From assembly GCF_964030845.1 (NCBI RefSeq), contig NZ_OZ034983.1, forward strand, positions 2,604,001 to 2,668,000: 64,000 nt of DNA. Direction: 5' to 3'. Below the pieces are notes generated by a model. The model worked only from the letters and a program-made list of their open reading frames with translations. It was not told the origin of the DNA and did not search any database. The position numbers and the translations under genes are program-made. Below are positions 43,595 to 52,231 of the stretch, one piece after another (the stretch's first letter is position 1; the number at the start of each line of letters is the position of its first letter). This DNA comes from Candidatus Fukatsuia endosymbiont of Tuberolachnus salignus (GTDB lineage Bacteria; Pseudomonadota; Gammaproteobacteria; Enterobacterales; Enterobacteriaceae).

Positions 43595-45430
43595 CTATGT
43601 GCTTTTCGCCTGGGAGAGGGGCTTTTTAACAACCCACCATTCTTTTATATATTCATTACTGCCTATTTCAACCCAGGGACAGTCGTCTTGTCCTCTCTCA
43701 GTGCCCGGCTCCGTACCCTTAACCCAATTTTTATTGGCCCAATTTTTATTAGCCCAACTCACTTCGTGGCCGTAATTATCATATTCTTTATCTTTATTCC
43801 ACAATGGTAGCGCTGGTACAAAGGGGATCATTTTTTCATCTACCCGTTTTAGGGCTTCGATTACATTCGGTCTGTAACCGATATCTTCTCCTTTTGCATC
43901 TTTATATCCACTTTCTTCGATAATTTGATGCATATCAAAAGCATTAAAAACCACATGATATTTGGTTTTTGCGTAGGACTGAATCAGTGCTAACGCGCCA
44001 GCCACTAATGGTGTAGCACTTGATGTACCACTGTACGAGGAAGTATAGTTTCTATTACTACCTTCCACCCTTTGAAGGTCACCGTATCCTGTCGTGGTGA
44101 CTTTCATACCCCATGAATTGATCACTTTATCGTGGTTGTAATTAGAGGCACTAATTTTTCGGCCATTTTCAGAATGACATGCCCCAATCATAATGGCTCC
44201 ACTCGATCCCCAGTTATTAAATGGTGCGAGGCTCTTTAAATTTTGCCCTCCATTGCCCCCGGCGTAAATGACAATAGCCCCAGCATCGACACAGAGTTTA
44301 AACTTGTTCCAGTAATCTTTACTATGAACCATAGGTACGTAGTATGAGCCCAGTTTAAATTGGTTATCTATACTGATAATATCTCCTGGTTCCACATCCC
44401 TAACTATTTTATTTAGATCTCCTGTATCGTAAAAAAAGAAGTGACAATTATGTGCAATTCCTGTCACGCCATAGTCATTTCCTATTGCAGCGATACAGCC
44501 CGTAGAGGCAGTTCCATGGTTACAGTCTCCTGCTCTACTATTAATTACAGTAATATTTCCTTTGAGATCTTCGTGTGCATGGTACACGCCAAAGTCGAGG
44601 TGACGGACAGTTGCCCCCTTTCCGGTCACACCATTTTTCTAGGCGGCCCTGACATTCATTCCTACACCTTCATCCAGATAACCTTGTTTAGATGAAAAAT
44701 CAGGTGTATCCGTTATAGAATTATTCTCGGCATTAAAAGCAAGATCGTTAACTTCTGATGGAGGTATAAAATAATCAGGATCTATTGATAAAGAGCAATA
44801 TTTTACAAAAATATGCGACTCTAATTCTTTGGCTAAACTAAGTAACTCCTCATCAGAAAGATCTGTTTCTACGTCAAAAATGTTAAAACATTGTTCGAAT
44901 TGGGAGTAAAACTCAATCTTTTTTTCGATATCTTTTGGGTTAAAGCTTTGGACGAATTTTATTTTATCTTTCCATTTTGTATATATGGGAACTGCCTGTG
45001 GTGATTTTTCTTGGAGTGCCTGTAGACAATTAAACCCGTCGGGGAAGAACATCACACTAAGTGTATTATGTTCTTTACTATCTAGTTTTAATCCTCCTTT
45101 TAGATTAGGTGTAGGAATATTAATTGAAGCCATTGATATCGATGTTGACGGAATATCCATTTTAGCCGAGTGTAATTTTTTTTCACCAATGAATGCTGAA
45201 ACTGAATACACAGAGATAGGTAAATTTGAAAAACAAACCAGCTTATTAGCATTTTCTTTTTTCTCAGAAATAATTATTTTCTCTTCAAGGTCTCCTTTTT
45301 TATCAGAATGAGCTGTTTTGTGTTCAAATAAAATATATTTTATTTCTCCCGTATAGAAATCACTAGTACATTTTGTATAAATATTTCCTTTAAATTTATA
45401 ATCTCTAAAAAATTCCAATTCAATATCCAT
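43595..45430 (-). pseudogene. Subtilisin-family (S8) serine protease interrupted by one amber codon
   Basis: Two collinear frames, 44639-45430 (263 residues) and the segment down to 43595, lie in the same phase, separated only by TAG at 44639-44641: NVRAA*KNGVTGKGATV. In related subtilases this position before NGxTGKG is often Trp, so TGG to TAG is likely. The intact protein would be 611 codons. The second part is an S8 catalytic domain: Asp279 (HLDFGVYHAHED), His305 (CNHGTAS), Asn in AGGNGG, Ser470 (SGTSSATPLVAG). The first part has no signal peptide and no family I recognise. The C-terminus contains tandem ANKNW units. It is AT-rich and inside the IS island. It is a pseudogene unless the amber is read through. 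Confidence 0.8.
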
Positions 45431-45811
45431 GTGGTTATCCTTTTATTACTAATTAATTTTACGTGGCTATAATATTTTTTGGTTTTTGTTAATTATTTTT
45501 ATTGGTCATTTTCTATTTATTATAATTTTCATGTAATGATAAGAGTAACAACCTAATGTATCTTCATAAAAATAAATAATAAGATAATCGGTTCAGTGAT
45601 GCTTACAATGACATACCAATAGTGGTTTTGTATTGACCAATTTTTAGTATAAAATAGCTAATAAGTATTCGTTTGACGTACAAAGCCTCTGAGGTCAGGG
45701 CGGGATTCAACTCATTAATTAGCCAATTTTAGATCATAAAAACTCAATTTATGTATATTAATTAAATATATGAGAAAATTTCGCCTGCAAAATACTTAAA
45801 TATAAATCTTA
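45431..45811. other. AT-rich gap upstream of the subtilase gene
   Basis: About 380 bp without a credible gene. It should contain the promoter of the leftward subtilase gene. I see no repeat family member before element C at 45812. Confidence 0.4.
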
Positions 45812-45911
45812 TAGCGGGGACCATGTAACATGATGGGTTTTACCAGTAAATATTATTTAATATCAATGTATTAGTGTAAATTTTTACAGTCAATTTATAC
45901 GGTCCCTGCTA
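45812..45911. repeat. Element C, IS630-derived MITE, copy 1
   Basis: Exactly 100 bp with inverted ends TAGCGGGGACC and GGTCCCTGCTA, flanked by TA on each side. The copy at 61385, also 100 bp, is in the opposite orientation and shares the interior. The ends resemble the IS630 ends at 40188 and 46054, suggesting that an IS630 transposase mobilised it. Confidence 0.85.
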
Positions 45912-46053
45912 TATTGATTACAAACAATACAAAGGGGAATCCCGTCCTGGAAGTGAAGTATGACTGGTGTCATACAACAGATTTCAAATAAGGCTACATT
46001 GGACGTTGGAAGAGTACAGAAAGGAACCTTCGTTCAGAGCAAGACGACAGATA

Positions 46054-46715
46054 TAGCTGACTCCATATAAATTGAAATATAATATTGCGACGACATATCC
46101 AGTGAAATTTCGCCAACAAGCTTTAGCTCAGGTACCGTCTTAATTACGTCTTGGCAAGCGCTATTTTTGCATCAAAAGGGATGCCTGATTTCAGCAGGCC
46201 ATACGCCAGTTAGATGCCTGGCGTTGATAATCGCGTGTTGAATGTCCTGACGCTTGTGGAAACTGGCGTTGTCCATGACGATGACACAATTTTTAGGGAG
46301 AGAAGGGAGGAGCAGTTGTGTGACCCAGGTGTAAAAAACATCACTGTTAATTGAACAGGTAAAGAGTCCGAACGCTATCAGCGGTAAAGCCCAATAAGGC
46401 GCCAATCACGTTAGTGCGGCCTTAACGGGCCGCACGTTCCCGTTGGTAAGCATCTGGATAACGCTCAACATCTTTGACTAGGACTTTTTTGTCAATCTTA
46501 CGCCGACGCGAGCCAGACTGCTGTGGCTCTATTCGCCTCAGCCAACGCGTTAGCGGATCCGTGCCAATGTGGAAGCGCTTCGCTGTTTCTCTTATGCTCA
46601 GGCCTTCCTGCTCTCGAATACTCAGGACTTTTCGCCGAAAATCAACTGAATAACTCATCTTTAGCTCGTTTGGATTATTTTTTTACATTGTAATCAAAAT
46701 TAAAAAGTATAGCTA
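46054..46715 (-). pseudogene. IS630-family element, internally deleted
   Basis: The N-terminal part of the transposase (46658 down to 46422) reads MSYSVDFRRKVLSIREQEGL then an HTH (SIRETAKRFHIGTDPLTRWL) and stops after YQRERAAR. A second frame (46405 to 46172) resumes in the DDE core with IAFGLFTCSINSDVFYTWV and VIVMDNASFHKR, then diverges before the NPIE motif. The middle and the C-terminus are deleted. Its left end TAGCTGACTCCATATAAATT resembles element C ends, and TA lies at both borders. The right boundary is approximate. Confidence 0.72.
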
Positions 46716-46722
46716 TATCATC

Positions 46723-46824
46723 TTATACCCCAGAATTATTATTTAATTCATGATACAATCGTTCGAATTTTTCTTTTCTACGTTCACTTCTAAATAAATC
46801 AAAAAAACGATAAAGAAAACTCAT
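46723..46824 (-). CDS. Small ORF, 33 codons, overlapping its upstream partner
   Basis: ATG 46824 begins MSFLYRFFDLFRSERRKEKF and ends LNNNSGV, TAA at 46723. Its ATG overlaps the TGA of the frame ending at 46821 (ATGA), the arrangement of translational coupling. It has an amphipathic, basic character and no recognisable family. It ends just before the IS630 remnant. Being short, it could be chance. Confidence 0.35.
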   Translation of the reverse strand: MSFLYRFFDLFRSERRKEKFERLYHELNNNSGV

Positions 46825-46925
46825 GTGTGTCGCTTTTTTTTATCTTTATTGAAAATAGACTTTATCCTTTCAAAAGTCACTTCAACAAGTTTTCCGCCAG
46901 AATTTAAGTATATACTGTCGCCCAT
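46821..46925 (-). CDS. Small ORF, 34 codons, with good ribosome binding site
   Basis: ATG 46925 begins MGDSIYLNSGGKLVEVTFER and ends KKKRHT. AGG lies 5 nt before the ATG (CAGGTGAAAATG). It is followed by a second small frame overlapping by ATGA. The two may form a coupled pair of small proteins, or the remnant of a larger locus. Function unknown. Confidence 0.38.
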   Translation of the reverse strand: MGDSIYLNSGGKLVEVTFERIKSIFNKDKKKRHT

Positions 46926-47446
46926 TTTCACCTGCCACGATATTATTTAATCATAAAAACATTATTATTCATTAGACTCTTTTTAATAAATTTATCTTCT
47001 AATAAAGTGTAATTTATTTTGTTTATAGTAAATTTTTTTCGTTTTACAACTCAATGAACCATCTAGGACAAGAATACGAATTGGCAAAAAATAAAAAATT
47101 GATTAATATTTAATCTAACTAGTGCTTGAAAAATATTCTCTTCTATTTCCTGAACTAATAAAATATAAATAATATGTATTTTTAGATTAAAAAATATTCG
47201 TGCTCTCACCCTGATTCAATTGTGTAAATACCTATTATTATAAATACTTTTTACGAGTATAAAAGTATTGAGTGTCTGATGCCCGTTTTGTACGGACGGT
47301 AACTATTATATGTACGATTGAAAGGGTTATTTTAAGCAACAAGTCTAATGTATCCGTTAGGCAATCAAAATTAAATTGCGCCGCTATAACGAGCAAGAAG
47401 ATGAGTCTAGTGTGTAGTCAATTGAGAAAGATTAACAGTTTTGTTT
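46926..47446. other. AT-rich gap between small ORFs and the chaperone gene
   Basis: About 520 bp, very AT-rich. A 74-codon plus-strand frame at 47272 has no ribosome binding site and no protein-like pattern, and I do not accept it. No repeats are recognised. Confidence 0.4.
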
Positions 47447-47809
47447 CTAGTTTTCGTCAATCCGTAATACCTGTGCTGCGTCATGTATCTTGGTGAGCAA
47501 TAGCTTAAATTTCTCCGCCATAACATCTGGCGATGCTTCGGGATCGAGGCGGATCATAGCGACTATACGCTTGCCTGCTATGCCAAAAACAACTTCACTC
47601 TCAAAATTGAACGTCAGTAATTTCATTAGGCTATCACTATCGACGGGTGGTGATGACAACGCACAGAAAAGGGTCAGTGTGCCGTTATCGTCATCTTCCG
47701 AAATAAAAATCCATCGTTCCTTATCACCATCCATAATCCGAATAAGGTTATCTTCATTCTCAGGGATAAGGCTAAAGTTTTGATATAAAGCGAGTAATAA
47801 ATTTTCCAT
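47447..47809 (-). CDS. sigE: Type III secretion chaperone, SigE/CesT type
   Basis: This acidic 120-residue protein starts MENLLLALYQNFSLIPENED, similar in start, length and acidity to Salmonella SigE (MESLLNRLYDALGL, 113 residues), the chaperone of SopB/SigD. Class I chaperones of this kind are small acidic dimers that bind the N-terminal region of an effector and hold it for secretion. It lies 9 bp downstream of the sopB-like gene, the same order as sigD-sigE in Salmonella, with AGGGAGA before the ATG. The combination of partner, order and length makes the call good; the symbol is by analogy. No secretion apparatus is encoded nearby. Confidence 0.85.
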   Translation of the reverse strand: MENLLLALYQNFSLIPENEDNLIRIMDGDKERWIFISEDDDNGTLTLFCALSSPPVDSDSLMKLLTFNFESEVVFGIAGKRIVAMIRLDPEASPDVMAEKFKLLLTKIHDAAQVLRIDEN

Positions 47810-47818
47810 GATATCTCC

Positions 47819-49819
47819 CTAAACAAGGCCAGACAAGCCACGAGCTTGGTCTGCAACCTGTTGGTTTATAATGCGCTTTTGGCGCGTAGATAAGCCCAGT
47901 CCTAAGATGTCCCGCAGCCTGTGCTTACCAAGAACTTTATTGCCTTCAGCACCCGTATTTTGTTCTTGTATTTCAAGATTTCCGCTGTGGAGTAACACTG
48001 CCTGTAATAACTTACTACCGCTGGCATCAAGAGGACCAGGTTTGCTCGGTAGCTTATCTTTTGCCTGGTGCATGAAGACCACTTCACGTTTTATTTCAGC
48101 ATCTAGCATACCAGTGCGATCTTTACCACTTTTGCAGTTAAAAGCAGGGGTGATGCCAATTTCATAGGCTAGTAAAATCATCACCCTCGCGGCCTTGTAT
48201 GCATCTCCCGCATCATTATGATGAGCCTTGTCAGCCAACATCGTTTTTAGTTGTTTTGCCAATGCATGTACTCTTTCAGCATTCTCAGGTTTAGGTTTAC
48301 CTTCAAGATAATTGCCAACCCAGCCGCCTAATTTTGCTTTGGGTGAGAGATCACCCAGCAGTTTAGTCAAGCCGGACTGGTTATATTTATCAGACGTTTT
48401 TATGCCGAAGCCCAGTTTCAGTCCTCTTTCATTCACAGGAAAATTGAATGCAGCAATGTCGAGATTTATTTTAACTGTGATGAGTTTTCCATTTTCGTCC
48501 CGCAGAGACAGTTTAAGTGGTTTTTGAGACGATAAGGCCTCGTAGGCAGCCATCTGATCAGCCAGTTGACGCCCTTCTTTGGAGCCTAAAATATCCTTCG
48601 GTGCCAGCAGACTGGTCGAGATTACGCGAAGTTGTACGGTCTGGCCTTTTCGAGCTTTCTCTAGTTTGTCCTTGTCAAGAAACAGAGCGGCTGTAACCAT
48701 TTCTTTTGCACGTTGTTCAGCCCCTACCTTGCGTTCATTACTGCCCTTAGCTAGCAAATAAGGGCTGTGCACTGCATGACGTACCCCTGCAAAAATTCTG
48801 GTTTCCTTGCCATTTTTATCTATTATAAAAATTTCTGAGGTCCACAAATTGACAGCATGGGTGGTATTTTTCTGGTCAGCACTACAAACACCCTTACCCT
48901 TATAATCGGTCTCGAATATATTGTGTTTACCAACTGATTTCATTTGTGCTGCCGGAGTTAACACGCTTTTGAACATTTGACCGCCGAACGAAAATTGGCT
49001 GGTAATTTTATTCCATTCTGAGTTGTTAAGTCTATTGATGTCACATTGTTTGAATTGAGTTTTAATCTCTTTCTTTGCTTGTTTATCGGATAACTCCGGC
49101 CGAGATTTCTTTAAACAGGCTGCAAGTTTATTAACAACACCAGGTACCAACGATTTCGCTGATAAGATGTATTCACTATCAGCTTTGGCCTCCTGATTCT
49201 CTATTATCTCTAATTTTTTATTAATATTTTGTTCAGTATTTAAATCATTTTGTAGTTCACAGCGTAGTGCTATAATTTTAGGTGTATTTTTTACTGGTGA
49301 TTGCTCCAATAAATCAATACAAACCTGTAATTTATTCATTTTAAAATTGTTAACTTGCTTCACTGTCAAAGAATTTTCCTGCCGCTGGCTGGATATTATG
49401 GGTACAAAAGGTCTCACTGTTTTTAGCTTAGCGACTGTTGACGCAAAAAATTTGGTAATGTCCTTACCAATACTTGTTTTACCTTGAGGTTCAGTATTTT
49501 TTATCTCGTTTTTTTGTAATGACTTTGAAGATTTTTGTTGTTCTAGTTTATCTTTTTCCATTGATGATAAAGAACTACGTCTATCATCACTAGATAATAA
49601 AAAACTGTGTTTATTGTTACTAGCCTCATGAATGACCGTTTTTTTTAATTCTCCATTTTGCTCTGATATTGATGTAAAAGATGTTAATTTTACCGACGAA
49701 TTACTGGTTCCTGTGTGTTTTCTTAAGAAATCAGGAAATTCAAGTGATTGTTTTAACACTGTAGTTGCTTGATGATACGCTGTAACCACTTTATTTTTTA
49801 AAAAATCAACGTTAGTCAT
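47819..49819 (-). CDS. sopB: SopB/IpgD-type inositol phosphate phosphatase effector
   Basis: SopB family proteins are type III effectors that dephosphorylate host phosphoinositides, altering membrane ruffling, vacuole identity and Akt signalling. The C-terminal half carries the catalytic CX5R motif in FNCKSGKDRTGM (Cys562, Arg568 from ATG 49819), followed by DAEIKREVVFMHQ and GNLEIQEQNTGAEGNKVL as in SopB. Upstream matches include DYKGKGVCSADQKNTTHAVN, ATRIFAGVRHAVHSPY-like text and GGWVGNYLEGKP. The 666 residues exceed Salmonella SopB (561); the extra length is in an N-terminal Ser/Lys-rich part that would carry the secretion signal. I reject an upstream start at 49906. The gene is intact and precedes its chaperone. 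It is AT-rich compared with the core genes. Confidence 0.9.
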   Translation of the reverse strand: MTNVDFLKNKVVTAYHQATTVLKQSLEFPDFLRKHTGTSNSSVKLTSFTSISEQNGELKKTVIHEASNNKHSFLLSSDDRRSSLSSMEKDKLEQQKSSKSLQKNEIKNTEPQGKTSIGKDITKFFASTVAKLKTVRPFVPIISSQRQENSLTVKQVNNFKMNKLQVCIDLLEQSPVKNTPKIIALRCELQNDLNTEQNINKKLEIIENQEAKADSEYILSAKSLVPGVVNKLAACLKKSRPELSDKQAKKEIKTQFKQCDINRLNNSEWNKITSQFSFGGQMFKSVLTPAAQMKSVGKHNIFETDYKGKGVCSADQKNTTHAVNLWTSEIFIIDKNGKETRIFAGVRHAVHSPYLLAKGSNERKVGAEQRAKEMVTAALFLDKDKLEKARKGQTVQLRVISTSLLAPKDILGSKEGRQLADQMAAYEALSSQKPLKLSLRDENGKLITVKINLDIAAFNFPVNERGLKLGFGIKTSDKYNQSGLTKLLGDLSPKAKLGGWVGNYLEGKPKPENAERVHALAKQLKTMLADKAHHNDAGDAYKAARVMILLAYEIGITPAFNCKSGKDRTGMLDAEIKREVVFMHQAKDKLPSKPGPLDASGSKLLQAVLLHSGNLEIQEQNTGAEGNKVLGKHRLRDILGLGLSTRQKRIINQQVADQARGLSGLV

Positions 49820-50329
49820 AGTTATTATTTCATTATTATTTTGATAAATATTATTATGAGCTATAATATTACATATAATCATATTTAAAAAACAAAAAAC
49901 GCTCATTTTATAATATAAAAAATAAATTTACAAATAAAATTATTACTTTACCTTTCTATACTAAAGTCTAACATAATCATGTTAATGGAAAAGTTACTTT
50001 TATTATTTATGACAGGCTTTGAAATAATATAACAGGTGAAAAGAGTATGGTATACTATTCTGACAAGCGATATTTTATATCAATCCATTTTTATTTTCGT
50101 TAATTTGTGTGGTTATTTGTCATCTACTTTATATAAAACTTTGGATGACAAAAAACGTCATCTCACATACAGTAAAATTCATAGGCGGGTAGTTATCTTA
50201 ATCAGGCTATTTTGACACTGGCTGCGTTTTTCATGGTGTAGATATCACCGTTTGCCTGCCAGTTGAACATTCTAAGCTTACCCCTTGTAGATTGTAATCT
50301 TAACTTGAGTTCGGAATAAGTCGACTATT
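49820..50329. other. Region upstream of sopB with a short ORF remnant
   Basis: About 500 bp. The part nearest sopB is AT-rich and should hold its promoter. Between 50315 and 50202 on the minus strand an open stretch reads KLRMFNWQANGDIYTMKNAA then SVKIA and TGA, with protein-like composition; it may be the C-terminal scrap of a lost gene or transposase. I cannot identify it. Confidence 0.35.
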
Positions 50330-50556
50330 TTATAATGTGACGATATTTGCACAATGCAGAGCTAATTTTGGTTTGGATGGTGTAAGGCAGTCAGCGCAGA
50401 TGCCCCAGAGTAAATTGACGATAAAATGCTGTGGTGAGCGGTGACGAGTCTGCTCTATTTGGCACATATTTCTTAGTTGTTCAAAAACGGTTTCAACCAA
50501 TGACCGTTTACGCAAAAGGGCGTTATCAAACACAGTGTGCTCGACAGGCTTCAGTT
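50330..50556 (-). pseudogene. IS982-family transposase fragment (C-terminal part)
   Basis: The minus-strand frame reads FDNALLRKRSLVETVFEQLR, NMCQIEQTRHRSPQHF, IVNLLWGICADCL, the conserved C-terminal block of IS982-family transposases. It is interrupted at 50556 by the IS4-family element; the preceding part (LKEKGSTLNTRVRRN) lies at about 52108-52160, with one base missing between the two so that the frame is also shifted. The N-terminal two thirds are gone. Confidence 0.75.
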
Positions 50557-52098
50557 CTCACTTTTACCCACAACGTTGAATGAAAAATGATTCAGGTGAA
50601 ATTGGATTATTGGTAGAGTCAATAGTTAAATCAGGAAACAGGCACATGAAAACAGTAACGGGTAATGGGAATGAGTGGATCCGTGAAGAATTTCATCAAA
50701 TTGATTTCGGAGATAAACGCCTTAAAGAGCGTTTTTTTGAAACAGCGGGCTTCTTATCATCAAAAGCGTCAGGTTCAATTTACCCAAGCTGTCATGGTTC
50801 CTGGTCACAGGCCAAAGGAGCTTATCGATTTTTTAGCAATGAGAGAGTGAGCGAGAGCGCGATATTCCGTACACATTGTGTGCAAACACAAAAACGTCTG
50901 GAGGGGCATTCACTGGTTTTTTCTCTTCAGGACACATCAGAGTTGAACGTTGACTCACATAAAAAGAGAGGGGTTGGGAAGTCTATCTCAAGCCTATCAC
51001 AAACATAAAATGGGGTTGATGCTTCATGCAAGTTTGATGGTAACTCAGGAGGGCTTGCCGCTTGGGTTATCCTCGCTTAAATGCGGGTCACGTGTTTCCC
51101 GAGAGGAAACCCCTCAGGAAAAACAGCGGCGGCTTTATCAATCGACAATGAAAGAAAAAGAAAGTATTAAGTGGATAGAGACCCTCTACGAGACAGCGGC
51201 GCGGATACCCAAAGATACCTGCTTAATCACGCTGGGAGACAGAGAAGCGGATATTTTCGAACTTTTTCGGGTTGCAAGCTCACTAAAACCATTTTTTATT
51301 ATCCGCAACCGGAAAGACAGAAAATTTATCGATGAGATGAAAAGGGGAAAAAAACAACGGTGCAAACCGCCTTGTCAAAGACGCCGATTTTAAAAACCAT
51401 AGCACTCACCCTGCCCAAAAATCAGCAAAGGGTAGCAAGAACGGCTTATGTGGATATTCGCTCCATTTCAGGCTGGCTCCCCATTAGAAATAATCTAGTT
51501 TATGGGCCTACCAATAAAGACGCTTCACGGCATATCCATGAAAAGGTTCACGTATCTGCCATCAGTGTTAAAGAACAGCCTCCTCCAGAAGGAGTAGCGC
51601 CTGTCGAATGGGTATTATTGACCCATTTGACGGCCACTGACGCCTTTGAAGCAGAAGAGAAAGTGAATGGGTATAGACTGAGATGGAAGATAGAAGAGTT
51701 CTTCAACACACTTAAATCAGGATGTTGTGTTGAACAATGTCGTTTAAATACGGCAACCCAATTAACGAAAATGATCACACTCAAAAGCATTATCGCCTTC
51801 AAACTGATGCATATGACCAAAATGGCAGCGTTGTGTCCTGAGGCTACCTGCACCGATGTGTTGTCAAAGATAGAATGGCAAACGTTGTATTGCAGAATAC
51901 AGACAACAAGCCGCCTTCCCGAGCATCCCCCCACAGTGCTTCAGGCAATAACATGGCTGGGTCAATTGGGAGGATTTCTTAACCGACGTGCCGAGGGTTT
52001 ACCGGGAATAATGTCGCTTTGGCGAGGGTATGAGATCCTGCAAGAAAATGTGAGATTGTTCATTATTCTTAATAACAAAAATTGTGGGTAAAAGTGAG
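50557..52098 (+). mobile_element. IS4-family insertion sequence, complete, with 9-bp target duplication
   Basis: The ends CTCACTTTTACCCACAA and TTGTGGGTAAAAGTGAG are perfect inverted repeats 1,542 bp apart. The 9 bp GCTTCAGTT occur immediately before (50548-50556) and after (52099-52107), the duplication size typical of IS4/IS50 relatives. The target is an IS982 remnant. A truncated sister copy is at 40309. Confidence 0.93.
50646..52091 (+). pseudogene. IS4-family (Tn5-like) transposase with two frame breaks
   Basis: The frame starts at ATG 50646 (MKTVTGNGNEWIREEFHQI), with a Tn5-type N-terminal DNA-binding domain (CHGSWSQAKGAYRFFSNERV). It shifts near 50965 (after DSHKKR), continues through CLITLGDREADIFELF (DDE Asp), and shifts again at a run of seven A near 51352, continuing to EWVLLTHLTATDAF and YRLRWKIEEFFNTLKSGC, which carries the YREK-type catalytic Glu. 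The second break sits on A-AAA-AAA, where a -1 slip would restore the frame. With two breaks the gene is probably dead although the element is otherwise complete. Confidence 0.85.
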
Positions 52099-52107
52099 GC
52101 TTCAGTT

Positions 52108-52195
52108 GCGACGAACTCGAGTGTTCAAGGTGCTCCCCTTTTCTTTCAACTGTTGTAACAATAGAGTTCCTTCCAAACCCAAGAGAATATATGAA
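52108..52195 (-). pseudogene. IS982-family remnant, other side of the IS4 insertion
   Basis: The minus strand reads LLQQLKEKGSTLNTRVRRN, the block preceding the C-terminal IS982 segment at 50330-50556. It is separated from it by the 1,542-bp IS4 element and the duplicated 9 bp. Boundaries are approximate. Confidence 0.6.
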
Positions 52196-52231
52196 AATAG
52201 CGTTTTTAAAAAAACCTCTGGAAGATGTATA

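Noticed and set aside
47272..47496. 74-codon plus-strand frame overlapping the chaperone gene end
   Set aside because: No ribosome binding site and no protein-like composition; it overlaps the better-supported minus-strand gene.
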